A stretch of 64,000 nucleotides of DNA from Variovorax sp. PBL-H6 (GCF_901827155.1 NZ_LR594659.1:4216001-4280000), one strand, 5' to 3'; numbered from the stretch's first letter, positions 1 to 9,241 are shown. Notes: generated by a model not told the origin, from the sequence alone. Translations and numbers: made by a program.

Positions 1-536
1 AGGGTCGGCACCACCAAGCCCACACCTTTGCCCGATCGCGTCGGCGCAAACGCCATCACATGCTCAGGGCCGGCATGGCGCAGGTAGCTGTCGTCCTTGC
101 GGCCGAGGAAGACGCCGGCCGGACCGGCCAAGCCGGCCTTGCGGATCTCTTCTCGCTCTGCCCAGCGAGCGGAGCCATAGGTCGTGACGCGGCGTGCCAG
201 GCGCGAGCGCCACACCGCCATGGCTATGGCTATGCCGGTGGCGAGCAGTCCACTGGCTGCGGCGATAACCCCGCCGCGCATGAAGACACTTGGCGCATAG
301 GCGTCGTACCAGTACCACCACTCGAACAGCTTCCAGGGCTCATAGACCGGCAGGCTCGCCAGGTCGGCCCATGCAGGCCCCAGCCGTGGCTGATAACCGA
401 GCGCATGGGCGGTCCATTGCGTAGCCGTCCACACGCCGGCCAGGACCACGCCGAAGACGGCAGCGATCTGGCCTAGCAGGATGCCTGTTTGGGTACTCGA
501 TCCGGCACCCTCGCCTGTTCCCTGTCGCAAAGCCAT
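1..536 (-). CDS. traG: Type IV secretion coupling protein TraG/VirD4, N-terminal part (runs off window)
   Basis: Translation of the minus strand from the ATG at 536 stays open to base 1 (178 codons), so the gene continues outside the window. The N-terminus has two hydrophobic stretches (about residues 18-35 and 75-95), the two-helix anchor of coupling proteins. A segment reading GVFLGRKDDSYLRHAGPEH then leads to a Walker A motif APTRSGKGVG at the window edge. Family knowledge: VirD4/TraG ATPases link the relaxosome to the mating channel in conjugation. The gene lies downstream of a LysR gene on the same strand. With the relaxase tail at the other end of the window, it marks the border of a conjugative-element backbone. 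The family call is secure; which element it belongs to is inference. Confidence 0.9.
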   Translation of the reverse strand, partial: MALRQGTGEGAGSSTQTGILLGQIAAVFGVVLAGVWTATQWTAHALGYQPRLGPAWADLASLPVYEPWKLFEWWYWYDAYAPSVFMRGGVIAAASGLLATGIAIAMAVWRSRLARRVTTYGSARWAEREEIRKAGLAGPAGVFLGRKDDSYLRHAGPEHVMAFAPTRSGKGVGLVVPT

Positions 537-821
537 CTCCGAAGTTCCCTGCGGCGCAGCTGCGCCATGGCGCATGCGCGCCCCCATGGCGCGCACGGCA
601 CGAGTCTGGAATTGATTTGCCGTGCGGTACACCCATGTGGGCGTAGCTCAGCGAAGGCTGGCTAATACTCCGCGAGAGAACGCGGTCGGCTGGCGGAATT
701 CCAGGCTGCCGAGGGCGAATTGGCCCCAGCGGCTCGGACCGCGAGCATCCTTAGGATTCGGCGAAATGTCCAATGCTGACGGTGCAGGCTGCCCATGCAT
801 CAAAGCCGAACCCCGTAACGA

Positions 822-1709
822 TCATGACAAAGCGCCGACGTGGGTAAGAAAGCGTCGCACAGGACCGGCAATGCCAAAGCGCTGATGCTTGTGCAGCACG
901 AATGTGGTGATGTGCTCTTCCTCGGCCACGGGCAATGCCACCACGTCGCTACGCCGCAGGGTCTGTGCATGTCCCGCGTCACCCAGTCCAACACCCGCGC
1001 CGACCGCAATGCGGGTCACGTAGCCCGACAGTGTGCGGGCCTCGCCCGCGAGGGTAGCGCGATTGATGTACTTTCGTACGATGGTGCGCATCTGCCAGAG
1101 CAGGCCGGGCAGGCAATCTTCATCGCAAGACAGCAGCGGAAACGCCAGCAGGTCTGATAGGGCGACGATCTCCCGACTGGTCAATTCATGGCCACGCGGC
1201 AGCACAGCCATGAGACGGTAGCGCCACGCAGGAGTCTGCGCGATGGCCTCATCATCGCGAATACCGAAAGAGAAACCAACCTCAATTTCTTCGCTCTTGA
1301 GTGCACCGACAAGTTCGCCCACACGCATCTCTGTCAGTTCCACCGGAACCTCCGGCGCAACGGCACGCCAGCCGCTGAGACATTCGGATAGCCTGGGCTG
1401 TGCGATGCCATCAGCAACGCCGACGCGTAGCGGTGCCTGGTACAGAGCATGCGTCTGCCGAACTGTGCGTTTGATGCGCTCGAATCGGGTGAGAAGCTTG
1501 CGCGCTTCCTTCAGCAATCTCAATCCAGCCGGTGTCGGGTGCAGCTTGCGCGGGAGTCGGACGAGCAAAGGCGTACCCAACTGATCTTCAAGATCTCGGA
1601 TCGCTCGCGACAGCGACGTCTGGTCGATGTGGATTCGCTCGGCCGCGCGGCGAAAGTTCAGGTCCTCCGCAACTGCAATGAAGTAGCGCAGGTGGCGTAT
1701 TTCAATCAT
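822..1709 (-). CDS. LysR-family transcriptional regulator
   Basis: The 295-residue length fits LysR proteins. The N-terminal helix-turn-helix begins MIEIRHLRYFIAVAE and continues through FRRAAERIHIDQTSLSRAI. A linker helix (about 60-85) and a two-lobed effector-binding domain (about 90-290) follow. The ATG at 1709 was chosen because GAGG lies just upstream and the HTH starts at once; an upstream ATG at 1730 only adds seven residues. It precedes traG on the same strand. In Tn4371-type elements a regulator (traR) sits directly before traG, so this may be a transfer-gene regulator. It also lies next to module A and could control that instead. The sequence does not decide between the two. Confidence 0.9.
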   Translation of the reverse strand: MIEIRHLRYFIAVAEDLNFRRAAERIHIDQTSLSRAIRDLEDQLGTPLLVRLPRKLHPTPAGLRLLKEARKLLTRFERIKRTVRQTHALYQAPLRVGVADGIAQPRLSECLSGWRAVAPEVPVELTEMRVGELVGALKSEEIEVGFSFGIRDDEAIAQTPAWRYRLMAVLPRGHELTSREIVALSDLLAFPLLSCDEDCLPGLLWQMRTIVRKYINRATLAGEARTLSGYVTRIAVGAGVGLGDAGHAQTLRRSDVVALPVAEEEHITTFVLHKHQRFGIAGPVRRFLTHVGALS

Positions 1710-2013
1710 GGCCACCTCGCAACCCTTCACCCACCAGAAGAAACAGATGCGGAACTGTGGCTGATCTATGCAAAGAAAAGCTCTCCGTCAAAGGGGATGG
1801 AACCGTGAAGATTCCATGGCCGCAAGGAATGACTGCGGCTTGCGGCAGTGCCACCCTCACTAGCCGATCTCCGGTCCAGGCCTGCGGCGACTCACCGGCG
1901 CATCCGCCGAGTCCACCTATTCCTGGACCGGTCGAACTATCGTGACACGACCCTCAAGTCGCCGCGAGCGCTTGCCTACGCACCACCTCAGGATCGCTGG
2001 CTTTTTCGGCCCG
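1710..2013. other. Non-coding gap between LysR gene and module A
   Basis: About 300 bases separate the LysR start from the end of the PrpF-like gene; both genes are on the minus strand. It would hold the LysR promoter. I see no gene, long palindrome or convincing terminator. It is the likely seam between conjugation backbone and cargo if the LysR gene belongs to the backbone. Confidence 0.4.
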
Positions 2014-3177
2014 TTACCCAAAGTCATTCGGTATCAGCACTTCGCCCTGCATGAGGCGTCGCGCCGTTCGCGGGAAGCTGAGGGTCTCGAAGTGCAGCTG
2101 TGGCTGCACCGCGCCGGCGTGCGGCTCTACCTTCACGTACATCACGCCCAGTGGGTGGCCGATGCGCAGCCATGGGGTCCGGGCGACCGCGGGGTTGAGC
2201 ACTTTGTGCAGCACCGAGCCCGCCACGCGCGAAATGGCGCCGGAACACATGGCGCCCGCGCCTGCCATGCTGTCATGGCACTTGCCCAGGAACACGAGAC
2301 GCTCGCGCGCATCCATTTCCTGCTCCTTCTGCACGACACCGTTCACATCGACATAGTTCTCAGGCGGAGCCACCATGATCGCCAGCGGCAGGCCGGGCAG
2401 ATGCTGGTCATTCCACTGCCGGTACAAGCCGATCATCGCGCCGGCCTTGCCCTGAATCTCGCCGATGGTTTCAATCAGCGCGCGGTCATTGGTGATCGGG
2501 ATCGGCAGCTCGCTGCCGCCAAGGCCCAGGTCCTTCGCCGCGATGAATACGCAAGGATTGGCCGCATCGCCGATGGTGACCTCAACGCGCCGCCCATCCT
2601 CCAGCGTGATCACGTCGATCACATTGCCCGTCGGCAGCAACTTGCCTGTCTTGGCGCCCACCGTGCCCGCATAGTCCATCAGGATCTCGGCGCCCGTGCC
2701 CGGGACGCCGGCGATGGCGCAGTCGCCCAGCACGCGCGCCTTGCCGCCCGCCACCTGCACCTTGGCGACCATCATCTTTTGCGTGTTGGTGTTGAAGATG
2801 CGCACCGCGGTGACGGGCTCCACGGCATCGACCAGGCCCTCGTCGATCGCGAACGGACCGACAGCCGACGAGATGTTGCCGCAGTTGGCGTCGTAACTCA
2901 CGAGTGCGCGCTCCACATCGAGCTGCGCAAAGGTGTAGTCCACATCCGCGTCGGCGCGCGGTGACTTGCTGATGATCGCGACCTTGGAGGTCACCAGGCG
3001 CGAGCCGCCCAGACCATCGATCTGCAGCACGTCGGGCGTGCCCATGGCGCGCAGCAGGAACCTGTCGCGCTGAAAGCCTGGCGGGGGCACGTCACGCTCG
3101 TGGAAAAAAAGGGCCTTGCTAGTGCCGCCACGCATCAGCACGCAGCGCACCGCGGTTTGGTCAGGGGAATGGTCCAT
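2014..3177 (-). CDS. PrpF-family isomerase (methylitaconate delta-isomerase-like)
   Basis: A 387-residue PrpF-family protein with the diaminopimelate-epimerase-like fold. It has the family marks VLMRGGTSKALFF at the N-terminus, a conserved lysine in VTSKVAII and a conserved cysteine in ANCGNISSAVGPF. Lys and Cys are the residues implicated in proton transfer in this family, which includes the PrpF aconitate isomerase, 4-oxalomesaconate tautomerase and methylitaconate delta-isomerase (Mii). The ATG at 3177 follows GGAG by nine bases; a TTG three codons earlier is also possible. It is the last gene of a five-gene minus-strand run with a receptor, LeuD, LeuC and a lyase. That company fits Mii better than a methylcitrate-cycle PrpF, because prpB, prpC and acnD are absent. 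Confidence 0.87.
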   Translation of the reverse strand: MDHSPDQTAVRCVLMRGGTSKALFFHERDVPPPGFQRDRFLLRAMGTPDVLQIDGLGGSRLVTSKVAIISKSPRADADVDYTFAQLDVERALVSYDANCGNISSAVGPFAIDEGLVDAVEPVTAVRIFNTNTQKMMVAKVQVAGGKARVLGDCAIAGVPGTGAEILMDYAGTVGAKTGKLLPTGNVIDVITLEDGRRVEVTIGDAANPCVFIAAKDLGLGGSELPIPITNDRALIETIGEIQGKAGAMIGLYRQWNDQHLPGLPLAIMVAPPENYVDVNGVVQKEQEMDARERLVFLGKCHDSMAGAGAMCSGAISRVAGSVLHKVLNPAVARTPWLRIGHPLGVMYVKVEPHAGAVQPQLHFETLSFPRTARRLMQGEVLIPNDFG

Positions 3178-3195
3178 GTGATTCAACTCCTGTCG

Positions 3196-4164
3196 TCAAT
3201 CAACCTGCGCGCCAGATTGCTGCACTGCTCGCGCCCACTTCTTGACTTCTGCTTCCATGAAGACTTGGAACTCCGCCGTCGACATCGTTGGAAACTCGAG
3301 GCCCGAGTTCGCCAGCATCTGCTGGACAGCGGGAGTACGGCCGGCGGCGCGGAAGGCTTCGGACAGCTTTGCCACCACCGGCGCTGGCGTGTCGGCGGGT
3401 ACCACAATACCGCTCCACGCAGCCACGTCGAAGTCCTTCTGCAGTTGTTCGGCCACTGTCGGGACGTCCGGTAGCGATGCGGTGCGTCGTGGAGAGGTGA
3501 TTGCCAACGCCTTGAGTTTCCCCGCTTTCACGTACGGCAGCACGGAGGGCAGTGGCTCCATCATCAGCGGAATCTGCCCCCCCATTAGGTCATTCATTGC
3601 CGCGGGCGAGCCCTTGTAGGGTATGTGGTTGAGCTTGATGCCAGCGGCCTCTTGGAACAGTTCCATGGCCAAGTGAGCCGTGATGCCGCTGCCACCCGAG
3701 CCGAAATCAACTTTCCCCGGGCGCGCCTTGACGTAGGCGAGGAGCTCCTGCACGTTCTTCGGAGCGAATCCAGGATTGGCCACCAACACCAGTGGCGCGG
3801 TCCCGGCGATGCCCACGGCATGGAAGTCCTTCAGCGTGTCATAAGGCAGCTTCTTGTAGAGCGACTGGTTGATTGCGAGTTGCCCCGAAGTGCCGAAGAG
3901 CAGCGTGTAGCCATCGGCCTTGGCTGACTTCACGATCTGCGCACCCAGGATTCCGTTGGCGCCAGCCTTGTTGTCCACGATGATGTTCTGGCCTAGCTCC
4001 TTGCTCATAGCGTCGGCGAACGCGCGCGCCATCATGTCGACATTCTGGCCGGGCGGATAGCCCACCACGAAGCGCAGGGGGCGGTCGGGAAACTGCTGGC
4101 TCATGGCGCTAGCGGCCAGTGTGGCGGCGCCCAGCGCCAGCACGATGCGACGAGTGAATGTCAT
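3196..4164 (-). CDS. Bug/TctC-family tripartite tricarboxylate transporter receptor
   Basis: A 322-residue periplasmic binding protein. The signal peptide starts MTFTRRIVLALGAATL and is probably cut after AMS or MSQ. The mature protein has the Bug ligand loops in order: VVGYPPGQNVD, DNKAGANGILGAQI, KADGYTLLFG and NHIPYKGSPAAM. The first loop reads PPGQN where most family members have PPGGP, a feature shared only with the broken copy near 43.9 kb, so the two are probably close relatives. The start at 4164 has AAGGAG upstream. It sits between the isomerase and LeuD genes, so it likely captures the substrate of module A. No TctA/TctB partners lie nearby. Confidence 0.9.
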   Translation of the reverse strand: MTFTRRIVLALGAATLAASAMSQQFPDRPLRFVVGYPPGQNVDMMARAFADAMSKELGQNIIVDNKAGANGILGAQIVKSAKADGYTLLFGTSGQLAINQSLYKKLPYDTLKDFHAVGIAGTAPLVLVANPGFAPKNVQELLAYVKARPGKVDFGSGGSGITAHLAMELFQEAAGIKLNHIPYKGSPAAMNDLMGGQIPLMMEPLPSVLPYVKAGKLKALAITSPRRTASLPDVPTVAEQLQKDFDVAAWSGIVVPADTPAPVVAKLSEAFRAAGRTPAVQQMLANSGLEFPTMSTAEFQVFMEAEVKKWARAVQQSGAQVD

Positions 4165-4200
4165 AACTTGTCTCCTTAATGTAGTTGTGGGCAAAGATGT

Positions 4201-4821
4201 TCAGCTCGGCTGCGGCCAGGCCCAGGGGCGACGTGCGCGGTCGGCCTGTTGCCATGCAGTGATGAGCTCTTCGTCTCGCAGGGTGAGGCCGATGTCGTCC
4301 AGGCCTTGCAACAGAGCTTCGCGGCGCAGCGCGTCGACCTCAAACGGGAAGCGGGTTCCGTCCGGCGCCACGACGACGCGGCTTTCGAGGTCGACAGTTA
4401 GCGCGGCTCCAGAGCCGGCTTGCGCCGCGAGGGCTTCAACCTGCGGCAGCGGCAAGCGGATTGGCAGGACGCCATTCTGGAAGCAGTTCGCGAAGAAGAT
4501 GTCGCCGAAGCTCGGTGCCACGATGCAGCGCAAGCCGAGCCCCTGCAACGCAGTTACCGCGGGCTCGCGCGACGAGCCGCATCCGAAGTTGGGGCCCGCG
4601 AGCAGGATGGGTGCATCGCGGAAGCGAGGCTGGTTGAGGATGCTCTCCGTGTCCTTGCTGCCATCTTCGCGGTAGCGCAGCGGCTCGAGCGCCCACTGGC
4701 CCCACGCCTCTTTCGGCAGGGCCGTCATGCGCTCGATGCGGATGATGACGTCTGTGTCCACGTTGCTGCGCATCAGCGGGACAGCAGCGCCCCGCAACAC
4801 AGTGAAAGGCTGGAAGCTCAT
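4201..4821 (-). CDS. LeuD-like small subunit of aconitase-family hydratase
   Basis: A 206-residue swivel-domain subunit starting MSFQPFTVLRG. The substrate-binding signature of isopropylmalate isomerase small subunits is present as GPNFGCGSSREPAVTAL, with FFANCFQNGVLPI further on. The start at 4821 overlaps the LeuC stop by four bases (ATGA), so the two are translationally coupled. In the LeuD of leucine synthesis the signature usually reads SSREHA; here it is SSREPA. Together with the dicarboxylate gene context this argues for a catabolic hydratase such as dimethylmaleate hydratase small subunit (DmdB type). Leucine biosynthesis cannot be excluded, but leuA and leuB are absent. Confidence 0.88.
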   Translation of the reverse strand: MSFQPFTVLRGAAVPLMRSNVDTDVIIRIERMTALPKEAWGQWALEPLRYREDGSKDTESILNQPRFRDAPILLAGPNFGCGSSREPAVTALQGLGLRCIVAPSFGDIFFANCFQNGVLPIRLPLPQVEALAAQAGSGAALTVDLESRVVVAPDGTRFPFEVDALRREALLQGLDDIGLTLRDEELITAWQQADRARRPWAWPQPS

Positions 4822-6215
4822 TGGAGTGTCCTCACGTCCGTGATACGGCCCGTCACCGCGGCGGCCGCCGCCATCGCGGGGCTGGCGAGGTGCGTCCGCG
4901 CGCCGGGCCCCTGGCGTCCGACGAAATTGCGGTTGGAGGTGGACACGCAGCGTGCCTGCGGTGGCACCTGCTCGCCGTTGGCGGCCACGCACATACTGCA
5001 GCCGGGCTCACGCCACTGGAAACCGGCGGCCTCAAACACCTCGCGCAGGCCTTCGGCCTCGGCTTCACGCTTGACGATCTCAGAGCCGGGCACCACCCAG
5101 GCTGTGACGCCCGCAGCCACATGGCGCCCGCGTGCGACGTCGGCCGCCGCGCGCAGGTCCGACAGGCGCGAATTGGCGCATGAACCGATGAAAACCCAGT
5201 CCACCGGCATGCCCGCGAGCGCATCGCCCGCGCGCAATCCCATGTAGTCGAGCGCGGCGGCGTAGGCCTCGCGCCGCGGGCCGTCGACCGCGGCCGGATC
5301 GGGTACGAGTGCGTCGATGCGAATCGCATGGTCGGGGCTGATGCCCCAGGAGATGGTGGGCACGACCGCGGCGGCGTCGATGCGAACTTCGCGATCGTAC
5401 GCGGCGTCTGGGTCGCTGGGCAATTGCTCCCAGTCGCGCACCGCGGCATCGAAAGCGTCGCCTTGTGGAGCATAGGAGCGGCCGCGCAGATACGCATAAG
5501 TCTTCGCGTCCGGCGCGATCAGCGCGAAGCGCGCACCGAATTCGACCGACAGGTTGCAGAGGGTGAGCCGCCCCTCGACCTCCATCGATTCGACCGCGGC
5601 GCCCGCGTATTCCACCGCGTAGCCTACGCCGCCAGCCGCCCCGAGCGCGGCCACGATGTGCAGCGCGAGATCCTTGGCGCTCACACCATGCGCCAGCACG
5701 CCGTCACAGACGATGCGCATGCGCTTGGGCTTGCGCTGACGCAGCGTCTGCGTCGCGAGGGCATGCACGCTCTCCGACGAACCCACGCCGAAAGCGAGCG
5801 CCCCCAACCCTCCGTTGGTGCAGGTGTGGCTGTCGGTGCAAACCACCGTGAGCCCTGGCAGCACCAGGCCCAACTCGGGCCCCATCACATGCACGATGCC
5901 TTGGCCCGGCTGGCCCAGTTCAAAGAAGCGTACGCCGGCTTCCTCGGCGCCCCTACGCAGTGCGGCGTGCAGCCTGCCGCCAAGCGGAAAGGTCGTGGCG
6001 CTGCGGCCCGGCTGGCTCGACACCGCATGGTCGGGCACCGCAAAATCCAACTCGGGATTGCGCAGTTTCAGGCGCCGCTGCGCGAGATCGGCAAAGGCGG
6101 GACCGCCACCCAGGTCATGCATCAGTTGCCTGTCGATGTGCAGCAACGCCCATCCGTCGCCAAGGTCACGCACCACATGCATGTCCCACACTTTGTCGAA
6201 GAGAGTGCGTGCCAT
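4818..6215 (-). CDS. LeuC-like large subunit of aconitase-family hydratase
   Basis: A 465-residue protein of the usual length for LeuC/DmdA. It starts MARTLFDKVWDMHVV and carries the three cysteine ligands of the [4Fe-4S] cluster, one in FIGSCANSRLSDLR and two in PGCSMCVAANGE. The motif VVCTDSHTCTNGGLGALAFG is also present. The ATG at 6215 was preferred over an in-frame ATG at 6227 because LeuC proteins begin near this point and the upstream lyase stop lies one base away. It forms a heterodimer with the overlapping LeuD gene. A PrpF-like isomerase and an isocitrate-lyase-family gene in the same run suggest hydration of a substituted maleate rather than isopropylmalate isomerisation. Confidence 0.9.
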   Translation of the reverse strand: MARTLFDKVWDMHVVRDLGDGWALLHIDRQLMHDLGGGPAFADLAQRRLKLRNPELDFAVPDHAVSSQPGRSATTFPLGGRLHAALRRGAEEAGVRFFELGQPGQGIVHVMGPELGLVLPGLTVVCTDSHTCTNGGLGALAFGVGSSESVHALATQTLRQRKPKRMRIVCDGVLAHGVSAKDLALHIVAALGAAGGVGYAVEYAGAAVESMEVEGRLTLCNLSVEFGARFALIAPDAKTYAYLRGRSYAPQGDAFDAAVRDWEQLPSDPDAAYDREVRIDAAAVVPTISWGISPDHAIRIDALVPDPAAVDGPRREAYAAALDYMGLRAGDALAGMPVDWVFIGSCANSRLSDLRAAADVARGRHVAAGVTAWVVPGSEIVKREAEAEGLREVFEAAGFQWREPGCSMCVAANGEQVPPQARCVSTSNRNFVGRQGPGARTHLASPAMAAAAAVTGRITDVRTLQ

Positions 6216-6216
6216 T

Positions 6217-7098
6217 TCAGCGCCCATCCTTCGTGCGCGTGGCCACCGCGCCCGCGCCGTAGCGCTCGCGCAGAGCATCCCATTCCTCCGCGCCGAAGCG
6301 GCGGAATATGTCGCCGATGGGTGTGTTAGCCACGGGAACTTGCCGTGTCGCCTTTACCTGCGACAGTGCCGCGTCGCCCGCTTCGATCTGTGCCGTCACC
6401 AGCAGGCCAGGCAGGATGCATACCTTGTAGCCCATAGCCTCAGCCTCGCGCAGGTCGTTCAGCGGCGTCTTGCCGCCGGGAACGAGGTTGAGAAAGCAGG
6501 GCCCGCGCACCAGCCGGGGAACGGCCGCGATCTCTTCCATGGTCTGCATGGCTTCGACGAAGGCGATGTCCGCGCCGGCCGCGAGCGCCTCGTTCATGCG
6601 CGCGACGGCCTCGTCCATCCCGAGAACAGCCCGCGCATCGGTGCGGGCGATGATGACGGTGTCCGCATTGCGCCGTGCCTCCGCGGCCGCGCGGATCTTA
6701 GAGACGAACTCGGCGCGCGGGATAACCTCCTTGCCCTCCAGGTGGCCGCAGCGCTTGGGCGAGACCTGATCCTCGATGTGGAGACCGGCCACTCCGCGCA
6801 ACTCGTACTCGCGCACAGTGCGAATCACGTTCAGCTCGTTGCCGTAGCCGGTGTCCGCATCGGCTATCACCGGCAGCCGCGTGGCGCGCGTGATGCGCAG
6901 CGCATTGCCCGCCATCTCGCTAAAGTCCACCAGCCCGAAATCGGGAAAGCCATGCGCCATCGAGGTGACGCCGCCGGTCATGTACACGGCGTCGAAGCCC
7001 GCCTGTTCGATCTGGCGAGCGCCGATTGCGTCATGCGCGCCGGGAGCGACCAGCATGCCTGGGCGGGCGAGCAACTGGCGAAGTGTGGATGCAGTCAA
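6217..7098 (-). CDS. Isocitrate lyase/PEP mutase-family lyase (dimethylmalate lyase-like)
   Basis: A TIM-barrel protein of about 293 residues with the superfamily motifs VIADADTGYGN (metal-binding aspartates) and VSPKRCGHLEGK. The K-R/K-C-G-H motif is the catalytic cysteine loop of true lyases (isocitrate, methylisocitrate, 2,3-dimethylmalate) and is absent from PEP mutase. A TTG at 7098 with GGAAG six bases upstream fits the family N-terminus; a longer reading to 7161 also starts with TTG. First gene of the module A run, one base before LeuC. In nicotinate fermentation a lyase of this family splits 2,3-dimethylmalate to pyruvate and propionate. Methylisocitrate lyase or carboxyvinyl-carboxyphosphonate mutase-like enzymes are alternatives. 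Confidence 0.86.
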   Translation of the reverse strand: MTASTLRQLLARPGMLVAPGAHDAIGARQIEQAGFDAVYMTGGVTSMAHGFPDFGLVDFSEMAGNALRITRATRLPVIADADTGYGNELNVIRTVREYELRGVAGLHIEDQVSPKRCGHLEGKEVIPRAEFVSKIRAAAEARRNADTVIIARTDARAVLGMDEAVARMNEALAAGADIAFVEAMQTMEEIAAVPRLVRGPCFLNLVPGGKTPLNDLREAEAMGYKVCILPGLLVTAQIEAGDAALSQVKATRQVPVANTPIGDIFRRFGAEEWDALRERYGAGAVATRTKDGR

Positions 7099-7549
7099 GC
7101 TTGTCTTCCTATCATGTATTGTCGTTATAGCGAGAATACCACTTGCCAGGAGACATTGCAAAGCTGGTAGCCGGTGCGAACGCTTGTTGGGTGTCGCGGC
7201 TTATCACAGCGTTCAAGCACGCCCAATGAGCGAATCGTCCCGTTTTCAGCAAGTAATCCCCGGCGTCTGCCTCCCTTCATGGTGCGGCCGATGCTGGCGA
7301 ACTGCTTCAATTCATGTCGCCCGGTCGACGTCTCAACGTCTTCACATATGCGCGGGGCCTGCCCAGTGCGGTAGCGGTCGGCGTCGCCCTTGGTAGCGCG
7401 CTGTTTCGCAGATACCAGGGAGCGCTCATCTTTGATTTCTCAACCCACAGGGGTCTCGTCAGACAGGGTGCAGCCTGTCGCGCAAGCGTCATACTGAGCA
7501 ACTCTTCCGTTGTATTGTCGTCATAATGACCATCGACCTTGGAGGCAAG
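7099..7549. promoter_or_regulatory. Divergent promoter region with repeated operator-like sequence
   Basis: About 430 bases separate module A (leftward) from module B (rightward). The sequence TGTATTGTCGTTATAG at 7115-7130, just upstream of the lyase, recurs as TGTATTGTCGTCATAATGAC at 7511-7530, just before the lipoprotein. The second copy contains the perfect palindrome GTCATAATGAC (7520-7530). A third relative, CTGTCTCATAATGACAG, lies before the Bug gene at 11174. Position next to three transcription units suggests a common repressor or activator site. The protein that binds it is not identified. Confidence 0.5.
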
Positions 7550-9241
7550 TTGCACGCTCGATTTCTTGTGTTACGCGAGCAATGTTCCCGCTTCGCAGCC
7601 TTCGTCCTGCCGATTGCCTTAGCCCTTGCTGGCTGCGCGGTGCCGCCACATCAAGCGGACATTGGCCGCCCCTCGGCGTGGTCCGCGCCCGAGATCTTCG
7701 TGCCGCCCTCGTCATTCAGCGGCGTCCACGGCCTCGTAGTCGACCGCCAGGGCCGACTTCTCGCCGGCTCCGTGGCCGGCAACGCTATATGGGAGGTCGA
7801 TCGCAAGACTGGGGCCGCGCGGCCATTCATCGCTGGCGTGAAAGGCCAGGCCGATGACATCGCCGTCGGCCCACGTGGTGAGTTGGCATGGACCAGTGTG
7901 CTTATGGGCATCCTGCACTACCGCGAAAGCGACACCGCGCCTATCCGCGTGTTGGCGAGCGACATGCCCAGCATTAATGGCGTCGGGTTTGATGCCCGCA
8001 ATGGCAAGCTGTACGTCTCGCAAACGGCCAACACTGGGCCTAACGATGCCGTCTGGGAGATTGACCGCACCGGCGCCACCCAGCCACGTCTCATCGCCCG
8101 CGGCATAGGGAGCCTGAACGGCTTCAAGGTCGGTCCGGACGGAATGCTCTACGGCGCGCTGATGTTCAGGGGCCAGGCCGCCAAGGTCGATCCGGCGAAC
8201 GGCAAGGTCACGGTGATCGCCGACGGCTTCAGGGTGCCCACCGGCGCAGGACTGGATGACAAGGGCAATCTCTGGATCGTAGATTCCCGCACGGGCGAAC
8301 TCGTAGCCGTCGATCTGCTCACGGGCAGAAAGACGGTGACGAAGCAACTCAAGCCCACGATTGACAACATGGCGATATCGCCAGAGGGGACGATCTACGT
8401 TTCCAACATGGCCGACAACAGCGTGGAGGCCTTCGAGCCATCCACCGGCGAAACTCGCGTGCTACTGCACGGCAAGCTCTCGGTGCCCGCAGGCCTGAAA
8501 ATCGAGGGAAATTCGCTTTTCGTGTCCGACGTGTTCAGTTTCCGCGAGGTCGACCTGAAGACCGGCGCAGTGACCGATATCCTGCGGCGCCTGCGCGATC
8601 CGGAAGTGTTGACCCCCAGCGGGACGGGACTGTCCACTACGCAGTTCGCACTGGCCTCGTGGATCAGCGGCACGGTGGTGGTGGTCGACCGGGCTACGCG
8701 TAAGGGCGTGGCGACGCTCTCGGGGTTGAAGCAGCCATACGATGCGATCCCGATGGACGATGGCAGCGTCGTTTATGCAGAGTTCGCCACTGGCACCGTT
8801 ACCCGAGCGAGTGGAGTTGGCTTTGCGAAGCGCGATGTGTTGGCGACCGGTCTGGGCGGCCCCGTGCAGATGGTGTTGGCGGCGGATGGAAGCGCGCTCT
8901 ACATCACCGAGGCGACCGCAGGCAAGCTGACCCGCATTTCGCTGGACGGCAGTCCGCCGCGCGAAATCGCGACCGGTCTCAAAGGGCCTGAAGGTTTGTC
9001 GAGCACGCCATGGGGGAGTCTTGCGGTGGCTGAGGTGGGCGCGAAGCGACTGGTCGACATCGATGCCAAGACCGGTGCGATCAGCGTGATCGCGGCCGGC
9101 CTGGCGATTGGGCAGGCGCCCTTTCCCGGCGCGCCAGCGCCCTACATTCCGACCGGCGTGGCTGTCTCAGAAAACGGTACGGTCTACGTCTCGGCTGACC
9201 TCAACAATGCCATCTATCGCATTCGTCCACAGCGCCCCTGA
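7526..9241 (+). CDS. Beta-propeller (NHL/SMP-30-like) lipoprotein
   Basis: A protein of up to 571 residues with an N-terminal lipoprotein signal, PIALALAGCAVPP, the cysteine being the acylation site. The body is a run of imperfect six-strand blades marked by phrases such as VDRQGRLLAGSVAGNAIWEVD, IDNMAISPEGTIYVSNMADN and GVAVSENGTVYVSADLNNA. This is typical of strictosidine-synthase/SMP-30/NHL propellers that act as sugar-lactone or calcium-dependent hydrolases, or as scaffolds. The ATG at 7526 overlaps the operator-like palindrome; a TTG at 7550 behind GGAGG or a GTG at 7565 are alternative starts. It is the first gene of module B, followed by two Bug receptors, so a periplasmic lactonase or ligand-presenting role is possible. 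Function unknown. Confidence 0.82.
   Translation: MTIDLGGKLHARFLVLREQCSRFAAFVLPIALALAGCAVPPHQADIGRPSAWSAPEIFVPPSSFSGVHGLVVDRQGRLLAGSVAGNAIWEVDRKTGAARPFIAGVKGQADDIAVGPRGELAWTSVLMGILHYRESDTAPIRVLASDMPSINGVGFDARNGKLYVSQTANTGPNDAVWEIDRTGATQPRLIARGIGSLNGFKVGPDGMLYGALMFRGQAAKVDPANGKVTVIADGFRVPTGAGLDDKGNLWIVDSRTGELVAVDLLTGRKTVTKQLKPTIDNMAISPEGTIYVSNMADNSVEAFEPSTGETRVLLHGKLSVPAGLKIEGNSLFVSDVFSFREVDLKTGAVTDILRRLRDPEVLTPSGTGLSTTQFALASWISGTVVVVDRATRKGVATLSGLKQPYDAIPMDDGSVVYAEFATGTVTRASGVGFAKRDVLATGLGGPVQMVLAADGSALYITEATAGKLTRISLDGSPPREIATGLKGPEGLSSTPWGSLAVAEVGAKRLVDIDAKTGAISVIAAGLAIGQAPFPGAPAPYIPTGVAVSENGTVYVSADLNNAIYRIRPQRP

Noticed and set aside
4201..6215. LeuCD as part of leucine biosynthesis
   Set aside because: No leuA or leuB nearby. 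The neighbours are a PrpF-like isomerase, a lyase and a receptor, which fit catabolism better, though the possibility is noted in the entries.
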